From: Betaproteobacteria bacterium
GTDB lineage: Bacteria; Pseudomonadota; Gammaproteobacteria; Burkholderiales; SG8-39
Reading direction: 5' to 3'
Assembly: GCA_011391185.1 (NCBI GenBank)
Contig: JAABRB010000170.1
Coordinates: forward strand, 1-7,467
Length of the DNA stretch: 7,467 nucleotides
Below, one piece after another: positions 1-5,483 of the stretch. Under the pieces are notes generated by a model that was not told the origin of the DNA, searched no databases, and was given only the letters and a program-made list of their open reading frames with translations. The first letter of the stretch is position 1; every line of letters begins with the position of its first letter. Made by a program: the position numbers and the translations under genes.

Positions 1-127
1 AAGGAGGGGTGCCCGCGGAGCGGGCGGGGTGGTTGCGGCTCCGATCAGCGTTGCTCACCACCCCGTCGCCTTCGGCGACACCCCTCCTCGGAGAGGAGGG
101 GAAGCGGCAAACACTCCCCTCCTTTTC
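1..127. repeat. Palindrome-rich tandem repeat, unit 1 (127 bp)
   Basis: First of two head-to-tail copies with a 127-bp period; it differs from unit 2 at position 78 (A here, C at 205) and over the last few bases. It contains perfect stems with three-base loops: 11-16/20-25 (loop GGA), 65-70/74-79 (loop TTC), 81-89/93-101 (loop GGA) and 116-124/128-136 (loop TTC), the last spanning the junction with unit 2. Longer-range arms also pair: 2-11 with 79-88, and 26-33 with 57-64. No start codon with a ribosome site or protein-like translation is present. It resembles the short GC-rich intergenic palindromic repeats dispersed in many proteobacteria. The left window edge may cut a longer array. It lies downstream of putA. 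Confidence 0.9.
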
Positions 128-251
128 AAGGAGGGGTGCCCGCGGAGCGGGCGGGGTGGTTGCGGCTCCGATCAGCGTTGCTCACCACCCCGTCGCCTTC
201 GGCGCCACCCCTCCTCGGAGAGGAGGGGAAGCGGCAAACACTCCCCTCCTT
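128..251. repeat. Palindrome-rich tandem repeat, unit 2
   Basis: Near-identical second copy of the repeat at 1-127. The substitution at 205 (C instead of A) breaks one pair of the stem at 192-197/201-206, while the other hairpins are kept. Identity ends at about 251, where the expected TTC loop and next arm are replaced by a divergent end. A shorter hairpin closes the array there (246-251 with 255-260, loop GGA, one G-T wobble). The unit lies about 50 bp beyond the putA stop codon. It could stop or stabilise putA mRNA, but no T-tract follows the stems, so it is not a standard intrinsic terminator. From 261 to 300 I see nothing recognisable. Confidence 0.88.
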
Positions 252-300
252 GGAAAGGGGAACAATTCAAGCCCATTCGATCCTCGACGACGCAATTCCA

Positions 301-3300
301 TCACTCATCCCCTGCGAGCAGAGCGGCATTGCCGCCGATCGCTGCAGTGTTGACGGTGAGCGTGCGCTCGAGCGCAAAGCGGAGCAGGTAGTTCGGACCG
401 CCGGCCTTGAAGCCGGTGCCCGACAGTCCTTCGCCGCCGAAGGGCTGCACGCCGACCACCGCGCCGATCATGTTGCGATTCACGTAGGTGTTGCCCGCGT
501 GCAGGGTGCGCGTGACTTCGTCGACGAAGCCGTCGATGCGGCTCGCGATGCCGAGCGTGAGTCCGTAGCCGGGCGCGGCGATCCGCTCGAGCAGTTGCGG
601 CAGATCGGCGCGCGCGTAGCGGACGACGTGCAGGATCGGCCCGAACACTTCGCGGTCGGGAAGGCCATCCCGATCGACTTCATAGGCGACCGGGGCGAAG
701 TAATGGCCGCGTGGCAGGGTGGCAGGGTGCGGCACAGCACCGACAAGCGTGGCGCGCGCGGCCAGTCGGTCGCGATACTGTTCCAGGGCGGCGAGCGCTT
801 CGGCGTCGATGACCGGACCGATGTCCGTGCCAAGGCGCGCCGGATCGCCGAGGCGTAGACACTGCATCGCGCCGGCCAGCATTGTGATCACCCGATCGGC
901 GCTGTCCGCCTGCACCGCAAGAATGCGCAGGGCCGAGCAGCGCTGACCCGCGCCGCGAAACGCTGAGGTGATCACGTCGCCGGTGACCTGTTCGGTGAGC
1001 GCGGTCGAGTCGACGATCATCGCGTTGAGGCCGCCGGTCTCGGCAATGAGCGGCACGATCGCTCCGCCGCGCGCCGCGAGCGCGCGGTTGATGTGCTGCG
1101 CGGTCTCGACCGAACCGGTGAACGCCACCCCTGCAATGCGCGAATCGCCGACGAGCGGCACGCCCACGGCCTCGCCCGTGCCGATTGCAAGCGACAGCGC
1201 ATCAACCGGAACGCCTGCTTCCTGCAGTATCGCGACCATGCGCCGTGCGACGAGCGGCGTCTGCTCCGCCGGTTTCGCGACGACGGTATTGCCGGCGGCG
1301 AGCGCCGCGACGACCTGACCGGTGAATATCGCCAGCGGAAAATTCCACGGGCTGATGCATGCGAACACGCCGCGTCCGTGCAGCGTGAGGCGATTCGACT
1401 CGCCCGTCGGTCCCGGAAGCGTCTGCGTCGCAAATCGATGGCGCGCCTCGGTCGCGTAGTAGCGGCAGAAGTCGACTGCCTCGCGCACCTCGGCAATGCC
1501 GTCGTCCCAGGTCTTGCCGGCCTCGCGCGCGAGGAGCGAGACGAAGCCGAGGCGCGTCGCCTCGAGCGTATCCGCTGCCCGCTTGAGGATGCGCGCGCGA
1601 TCTTCGACGCTGCGCCGGGCCCACTCGGGAAACGCTGCCTGCGCACGACTGATGGCTTCGTCCAGCGCCGCAGGCGACGTGACCGCGATGCTCCCCACCG
1701 GCTGGTCGAGATTGCCGGGTTCAAAGATCTGCGGGGCGATGTCGTATCCGCTGGGCGTGCGATCCCGGTCGATGTCGATGGTCCGTGTGATCGAGTCCAG
1801 CACCGCCTGATCGGCAAGATCGATACCCTCCGAATTGCGGCGGTCGGGATACAGGTCCGCGGGCAGCGGGATGCGCGGATGGGTCACATAAGGCAGCGGC
1901 AGTTGCGCGATCGGGTTTCTCACCAGGCGCGCCAGCGGCACGCCCGGATCGGCGATCTGGTGCACGAACGAGCTGTTCGCGCCATTCTCGAGCAAGCGGC
2001 GCACCAGGTAGGCGAGCAGGTCACGATGATCGCCGACCGGCGCATAGATTCGGACGGGCGCCCGATCGGGCTCCTCCTGCAGTGCTTTGTACAACGCATC
2101 ACCCATGCCCTGCAGCTTCTGGAATTCGTAGGCGGGGTGCATTGCGGCGCGGACGAGCTGCCGGATGATGGCGACCGTGTGACAGTTGTGCGTGGCAAAC
2201 GCGGGGAAGACCTCGCGTGGCGCCGCCAGCAGGCGCTCTGCGCAGGCGAGATAGGCGAGATCGGTCGCAGCTTTTCGCGTGAAGACCGGATAGTCCGGCA
2301 GGCCGGCGAGCTGCGCGTGCTTGATCTCCGAATCCCAGTACGCGCCTTTCACCAGCCGGACCGGAATCCTGCGGCCCGTCGCGCGCGCGCATTCGATCAC
2401 CCAGTCGCATAGCTGCGGCGCGCACTTCAGATAAGCCTGCACCACGAGTCCGAGGCCGTCCCAGCCGGCGAGCGCCGGATCGGCGGCGAGCCTCCCGAAG
2501 AGCGCGAGTTGCAGCGCAAGGCGGTCGGCTTCTTCGGCGTCGATCACCAGCGCGATGTCGCCGGCCCGCGCGGCGAGCGCGAGATGCCGCAGGCGCGGCA
2601 GCAGCTCGGCGAACACCCGTTCGCGCTGCGCGGGCTCGTAGCGGGGATGAAGCGCCGAGAGCTTGACCGACACGCTGGCGCGGACGAAGACGTCGGCGGG
2701 TGCGGTGGTGCGTGCCACGGCATCGATCGCCTCCGCGTAGCGTGCGGCGTAACGTTCCGCATCCGCCGTGGTGCGCGCGCCTTCGCCGAGCATATCGTAG
2801 GTGAACCGATCGCCGTCCGACTCGCGCGCCGATGCGGCTTCGAGCGCGGCGTTTATGGTCTCGCCGACCACGAACTGCTCGGCCATGATGCGCATCGCAT
2901 GGCGCACCGCGCCGCGCGCGACCGGTTCGCCGAGGCGTCGCACCGCGTTCGACAGGGTGGCGGCGAGGCCGCCGCCGGAGCTTGCGCGCCAGTCGTACAG
3001 CCGGCCGGTGAGCATGAGACCCCATGCGGCCGCGTTCATGAGCGGGCTCTCTCCCGCATCGTGCACCGACCAGTCGGTGCGGGCGAGCTTGTCGGCGATG
3101 AGGCGGTCGACGGTCGCTTCGTCGGGGACGCGAAGCAGGGCTTCCGCGAGGCACATGAGCGCAACGCCTTCGCGCGTGCTGAGGCCGTAGTGGCCGAGGA
3201 AGCGCTCCGCCGAAAGACCGCTCGTGCCGGCGCTGCGAACCGCCGCAGCGAGTCGCAGTGCCTCGGTCTCGATGGCCGCGTGGTCCTCGGCGTCGAAGGG

Positions 3301-3405
3301 CAGCGCGGCGCGCAGCCGCTCCACCACCGCCGCCTCGGGCGCGTGCTTGTGTGCGGCCACCGCCGCAGTGGCGGAGGCGAGGAACGGAGGAAGCGGGGCG
3401 CTCAT
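301..3405 (-). CDS. putA: Bifunctional proline dehydrogenase / L-glutamate gamma-semialdehyde dehydrogenase (PutA, short form)
   Basis: This 1034-residue enzyme oxidises proline to glutamate in two steps: FAD-dependent proline dehydrogenase, then NAD-dependent P5C (glutamate semialdehyde) dehydrogenase. The proline dehydrogenase half (about 170-490) has VSVKLSALHPRY with Lys248, VIDAEEADRL with Asp289, RLVKGAYWDSEIK, and a YLVRRLLENGANSSF helix with Tyr466, Arg469, Arg470 and Glu473. These match the FAD- and proline-site residues of E. coli PutA. The aldehyde dehydrogenase half (about 555-1010) has SPWNFP (Asn688), general base Glu789 in AETGG, nucleophile Cys823 in GQRCSA, and PFGGEGLSGTG near 988. 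There is no N-terminal ribbon-helix-helix domain and no C-terminal extension, unlike the roughly 1320-residue E. coli protein; the length fits the short PutAs of about 1000 residues. It is therefore probably not an autorepressor. The ATG at 3405 has GGAGG (3412-3416 on the plus strand) six bases upstream. It is divergent from the thioesterase gene. Confidence 0.97.
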   Translation of the reverse strand: MSAPLPPFLASATAAVAAHKHAPEAAVVERLRAALPFDAEDHAAIETEALRLAAAVRSAGTSGLSAERFLGHYGLSTREGVALMCLAEALLRVPDEATVDRLIADKLARTDWSVHDAGESPLMNAAAWGLMLTGRLYDWRASSGGGLAATLSNAVRRLGEPVARGAVRHAMRIMAEQFVVGETINAALEAASARESDGDRFTYDMLGEGARTTADAERYAARYAEAIDAVARTTAPADVFVRASVSVKLSALHPRYEPAQRERVFAELLPRLRHLALAARAGDIALVIDAEEADRLALQLALFGRLAADPALAGWDGLGLVVQAYLKCAPQLCDWVIECARATGRRIPVRLVKGAYWDSEIKHAQLAGLPDYPVFTRKAATDLAYLACAERLLAAPREVFPAFATHNCHTVAIIRQLVRAAMHPAYEFQKLQGMGDALYKALQEEPDRAPVRIYAPVGDHRDLLAYLVRRLLENGANSSFVHQIADPGVPLARLVRNPIAQLPLPYVTHPRIPLPADLYPDRRNSEGIDLADQAVLDSITRTIDIDRDRTPSGYDIAPQIFEPGNLDQPVGSIAVTSPAALDEAISRAQAAFPEWARRSVEDRARILKRAADTLEATRLGFVSLLAREAGKTWDDGIAEVREAVDFCRYYATEARHRFATQTLPGPTGESNRLTLHGRGVFACISPWNFPLAIFTGQVVAALAAGNTVVAKPAEQTPLVARRMVAILQEAGVPVDALSLAIGTGEAVGVPLVGDSRIAGVAFTGSVETAQHINRALAARGGAIVPLIAETGGLNAMIVDSTALTEQVTGDVITSAFRGAGQRCSALRILAVQADSADRVITMLAGAMQCLRLGDPARLGTDIGPVIDAEALAALEQYRDRLAARATLVGAVPHPATLPRGHYFAPVAYEVDRDGLPDREVFGPILHVVRYARADLPQLLERIAAPGYGLTLGIASRIDGFVDEVTRTLHAGNTYVNRNMIGAVVGVQPFGGEGLSGTGFKAGGPNYLLRFALERTLTVNTAAIGGNAALLAGDE

Positions 3406-3411
3406 CGCGAG

Positions 3412-3416
3412 CCTCC
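3412..3416 (-). promoter_or_regulatory. Ribosome binding site of putA
   Basis: On the minus strand this reads GGAGG, six bases before the ATG at 3405. It is a strong Shine-Dalgarno match and fixes the putA start. Confidence 0.75.
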
Positions 3417-3441
3417 GGGAACGTGCGAATAACCTACCACT

Positions 3442-3457
3442 TCCCGGCGGGCCGGGA
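3442..3457. promoter_or_regulatory. Palindrome in the putA/thioesterase divergent region
   Basis: TCCCGGC, two bases, then GCCGGGA form a 16-bp perfect dyad 37-52 bp upstream of the putA start. Its position between divergent genes suits an operator. It could equally be a hairpin in the putA leader RNA or chance in GC-rich DNA. No regulator gene is in the window. Confidence 0.3.
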
Positions 3458-3501
3458 CCGGTCTTTGTGCACGCCGCCGCCCCGGCTCAACCGGTCGCCG
3501 C

Positions 3502-3507
3502 TAGAAT
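3502..3507 (+). promoter_or_regulatory. Candidate -10 element of the thioesterase gene
   Basis: TAGAAT matches TATAAT at five of six positions, in the context GCTAGAATCGCC, 28 bp before the GTG start. No convincing -35 box is seen at the usual spacing, where the DNA is GC-rich. One copy of a repeated ACCGGTC (3457-3463 and 3490-3496) lies just upstream of it. Confidence 0.45.
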
Positions 3508-3534
3508 CGCCTCTTTTGTGCCGGGGAGAGCGCC

Positions 3535-4026
3535 GTGACCACCGCGATGTACTGGAAGGAAATCACCGTCAACTGGGGCGAATCCGACCCGTTCGGGCTC
3601 GTCTACTACCCCCGGATCGTCGCGTGGTTCAACGACACCGAGCACGAGTTCTTCCGCACCATCGGTTTCCCGATCGATCTGATGATCAAGAACGACCGTA
3701 CCACCTTCGTGATGGGCGAGATCCATTTCCGGTTCATCGGGCCGGCGGCCTACGGCGACCGTGTTGCGACGTCGGTGACGCTCGCGAAGATCGGCGAGCG
3801 CACGCTGCACTGGAACTGCAAGGCCATCAACGCGGACAGCGGGGCGCTGGTCGCCGAAGGGCGCGCGACGCGCGTCTACGCGCGCATCAACGAGGACGGA
3901 ACGCTCAACTCCGCGGTGATTCCGGATCGCATGCGCAAGGCGCTCACCGACACCGGGATGCTGAGCCACCTCAACCAGGACATCGAGCAGGATCCCGAGT
4001 ACCGGCACGCTCCCGGCAAGTTATAG
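3535..4026 (+). CDS. Acyl-CoA thioesterase, 4-hydroxybenzoyl-CoA thioesterase-like hotdog family
   Basis: The 163-residue protein is a single hotdog domain of the 4HBT/YbgC type, which hydrolyses acyl-CoA thioesters in the cytoplasm. The N-terminal motif NWGESDPFGLVYYPRIVAWFN corresponds to the family's GDxDPxGIVyyp active-site segment, with Asp18 as the probable catalytic carboxylate. It is followed by the long central helix (about 26-45), a strand with HFRFIGPAAYGD (the usual substrate-side turn) and paired strands to about 125. The natural acyl chain cannot be told from sequence; aromatic and short or branched acyl-CoAs are all known in the family. The GTG start at 3535 is preferred to the ATG at 3547 because GGGGAG (3523-3528) lies six bases before it. 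It appears monocistronic, divergent from putA and convergent with the dehydrogenase gene. The TAG stop abuts a repeat fragment. Confidence 0.88.
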   Translation: MTTAMYWKEITVNWGESDPFGLVYYPRIVAWFNDTEHEFFRTIGFPIDLMIKNDRTTFVMGEIHFRFIGPAAYGDRVATSVTLAKIGERTLHWNCKAINADSGALVAEGRATRVYARINEDGTLNSAVIPDRMRKALTDTGMLSHLNQDIEQDPEYRHAPGKL

Positions 4027-4042
4027 GGAATCTCCGCGAAAG

Positions 4043-4070
4043 TTCGTCATTCCCGCGAATGCGGGAATCT
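4043..4070. repeat. Dispersed-type inverted repeat between convergent genes
   Basis: ATTCCCGC (4049-4056), loop GAAT, then GCGGGAAT (4061-4068) form a perfect 8-bp stem, flanked by CGTC and CTGG. The sequence CGTCATTCCCGCG...GCGGGAATC is very like a short repeat scattered through intergenic DNA of many beta- and gammaproteobacteria (family resemblance from memory, not searched). GGGAATCT occurs again at 4026-4033, overlapping the thioesterase stop codon, which suggests a partial second copy. The stem lies between converging genes and could act as a two-way transcription stop, but it lacks a T-tract. Confidence 0.7.
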
Positions 4071-4110
4071 GGACCGGGATGGCGTCGCTTGACCTGGCGA
4101 TGGGCACCGG

Positions 4111-5166
4111 TCAGAAGACGAACACGCCCTTCCCGGTCGTCTGGGTGTCGAAAAGCCGGTAGGCGTCCGCGGCGTCGCCGAGCTTGAAGCGGTGGGTGAT
4201 CAGCTTGCCGAGCGGGATCTTTCGGTCCGCGATGAAGCGTGCGCACGCCTCCTGGCCGACGCTCGAGAACGTCCACGACCCGATCAGCGTCACCTGCCGG
4301 CGCAGGAGATCCGGGCTCACGTCGAGCGAGACGCTGCCGCCTTCGCCGACGAAACACGCGGTGCCCCAGGTGCGGACGCTCCGCACCGCGGCCTGCCGCG
4401 CGCTTGCCGCGCTCGAGCACTCGATCGCGAGGTCGACGCCTTCGCCGCGCGTGAGATCCCTCAGCGCGGCCACCGCGTCGGTCTCGCCCGGGTTGATCAA
4501 CGCGTCGGCGCCGAGCTCCTTGGCGAGCGCGAGCCGCTCCGCCGCGATGTCCAGCGCGATGACGCGTGCGCCCATGGCGGTACCCAGCAGGGTGGCACTC
4601 AGGCCGACCGGCCCCTGTCCGAACACCGCGAGCGTGTGGTTTCCGGCGAGATTCATGCGGCGCAGCGCCCCGTATGCGGTGCCGGTGCCGCACGAGACGG
4701 CTGCACCCTCCTCGAACGTGAGCTCATCAGGTAGGGGAACGAGCGTGCGCGCGGGCACTTTCAGGTACTTCGCGTGTCCGCCGTGCCCGGTGACGCCGTA
4801 TACCGTGATGCCGCCCCGGCAGAGCTGCGACCAGCCGACCCGGCAGTGCGGGCACACGCCGCACCCTGCATAGTGATGATCCATGACGCGCGCGCCGATC
4901 GGCGCCATGGCCTCCGGCACGCCGGGCCCGCGCGCCACGACGACGCCGCACGGCTCGTGTCCGGCAATCACCGGCCCGCCTTTCCCGCCGAGGCCGAGCG
5001 ATGTCGCCGCCGTCGTGCCCTGGCGCGGCGCGCGATAGACGTGCAGATCGCTGCCGCACATGCCCGAGGCCTTCATCTCGAGCACCACTTCCCCGGATTC
5101 CGGGGTCGGATCGGGGAACTCGCGGAGCTCCAGCTCGCGATCACCCAGGAACACTACGCCGCGCAT
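4111..5166 (-). CDS. Zinc-dependent alcohol dehydrogenase, medium-chain dehydrogenase/reductase family
   Basis: The 351-residue cytoplasmic oxidoreductase interconverts an alcohol and an aldehyde or ketone with a nicotinamide cofactor. The catalytic zinc ligands are Cys37 (GMCGSDLH), His70-Glu71 (GHEPCG) and probably Cys159 (SCGTGTAYG). Structural zinc cysteines are 102, 105, 108 and 116 (GCGVCPHC...LC). The Rossmann motif GQGPVG is at 183-188, followed by an acidic strand end (ALDIAAERL) that favours NAD over NADP. It resembles the sorbitol/threonine dehydrogenase branch, but the substrate is not identifiable. The frame extends upstream to an ATG at 5223. I choose the ATG at 5166 because AAGGAG lies seven bases before it and MRGVVF begins the conserved fold, while the extra 19 residues look non-homologous. 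It is co-oriented with and downstream of the TRAP transporter genes, suggesting joint use of one substrate, though a 317-bp gap separates them. Confidence 0.93.
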   Translation of the reverse strand: MRGVVFLGDRELELREFPDPTPESGEVVLEMKASGMCGSDLHVYRAPRQGTTAATSLGLGGKGGPVIAGHEPCGVVVARGPGVPEAMAPIGARVMDHHYAGCGVCPHCRVGWSQLCRGGITVYGVTGHGGHAKYLKVPARTLVPLPDELTFEEGAAVSCGTGTAYGALRRMNLAGNHTLAVFGQGPVGLSATLLGTAMGARVIALDIAAERLALAKELGADALINPGETDAVAALRDLTRGEGVDLAIECSSAASARQAAVRSVRTWGTACFVGEGGSVSLDVSPDLLRRQVTLIGSWTFSSVGQEACARFIADRKIPLGKLITHRFKLGDAADAYRLFDTQTTGKGVFVF

Positions 5167-5173
5167 GGTTCGA

Positions 5174-5179
5174 CTCCTT
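5174..5179 (-). promoter_or_regulatory. Ribosome binding site deciding the dehydrogenase start
   Basis: On the minus strand this reads AAGGAG, seven bases before the ATG at 5166. It supports the shorter 351-residue protein over the 370-residue frame starting at 5223. Confidence 0.75.
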
Positions 5180-5193
5180 CGTTCACAGATCCC

Positions 5194-5213
5194 GAATGGT
5201 ACTGAATGGTACT
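5194..5213. repeat. Tandem 10-bp direct repeat upstream of the dehydrogenase gene
   Basis: GAATGGTACT occurs twice without a gap (5194-5203 and 5204-5213), ending about 28 bp before the dehydrogenase start. The 10-bp period is close to one helical turn, so two protein subunits could bind the same face of the DNA. It overlaps the candidate promoter. Confidence 0.6.
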
Positions 5214-5223
5214 GGGCGCGCAA
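5196..5223 (-). promoter_or_regulatory. Weak candidate promoter of the dehydrogenase gene
   Basis: On the minus strand, TTGCGC (5223-5218) and TACCAT (5201-5196) are separated by 16 bp; each matches the sigma-70 consensus at four of six bases. Transcription would start near 5189, giving a leader of about 20 bases. The match is poor, and read-through from the TRAP operon is the alternative. Confidence 0.25.
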
Positions 5224-5260
5224 TCAGTGCGTGGCAAATTTCGCGCGCGGGCGGGGATAT

Positions 5261-5361
5261 ACAAGGGGCAAGCGCGGGGTTTCGTCGAGCTCGATTGCTC
5301 GAGCTCGATGCCGCGCGCGCCGGCTCGCCATGCAGGGCGAGCCGTGGAACGTGCCCCTTGT
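5261..5361. other. Nested inverted repeats forming a possible three-way junction
   Basis: An outer 10-bp stem pairs ACAAGGGGCA (5261-5270) with TGCCCCTTGT (5352-5361). Inside are two perfect hairpins: TCGAGCTCGA (5285-5294) with its copy at 5299-5308, loop TTGC, and a 9-bp stem 5321-5329/5336-5344 with a six-base loop. No open reading frame of note crosses it with a ribosome site. It could be a structured RNA, a leader element of the dehydrogenase message, or a relic of a small palindromic mobile repeat; the sequence does not decide. The remainder of the gap 5167-5483 holds the features listed separately and nothing else I recognise. Confidence 0.5.
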
Positions 5362-5378
5362 TCCGATTGGGGGGAAAT

Positions 5379-5400
5379 ACAAGAGGCATCTCCCTCTTGT
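5379..5400 (-). terminator. Hairpin downstream of dctM, possible terminator
   Basis: ACAAGAGG (5379-5386), a six-base loop, and CCTCTTGT (5393-5400) form a perfect 8-bp stem. Read on the minus strand it lies 83 bases after the dctM stop and is followed by ATTTCCCC, a poor but not absent T-run. It may end or weaken transcription from the TRAP operon before the dehydrogenase. The arms share their CCYCTTGT core with the outer stem at 5261-5361, so it may instead be a shorter member of the same repeat. Confidence 0.35.
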
Positions 5401-5483
5401 TCGTACGACCGGGGTTTGTGCTGTGCAGAATCGTTGCCTCGATCGAAGTCGCCACCTCTGGCGTTCTCAACACCCTGGTAAGA

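Noticed and set aside
1..251. CRISPR-like array
   Set aside because: There are only two units, directly abutting with no unique spacers, and the unit is far too long with multiple internal hairpins.
9..858. Overlapping plus-strand open frames starting in the tandem repeats
   Set aside because: They exist only because the GC-rich repeat lacks stops in several frames. The translations repeat the same repeat-encoded peptide, and the longest runs antisense into putA.
1093..2412. 439-codon open frame on the plus strand inside putA
   Set aside because: It is antisense to strongly conserved PutA catalytic segments. No ribosome site or family resemblance; a codon-bias shadow.
5167..5223. N-terminal extension of the dehydrogenase to an ATG at 5223
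   Set aside because: The ATG at 5166 has a good ribosome site and matches the usual start of the fold. The extra 19 residues would encode the tandem 10-bp repeat.
5258..5263. TATACA as a plus-strand -10 box
   Set aside because: No -35 box lies at the right distance, and no plus-strand gene follows; it is part of the repeated box motif.
5261..5361. tRNA or tmRNA suggested by the cloverleaf-like nesting
   Set aside because: There are only two inner hairpins, with loops of four and six bases. No seven-base anticodon loop, no T-loop GTTCGANNC in the right place and no acceptor geometry.
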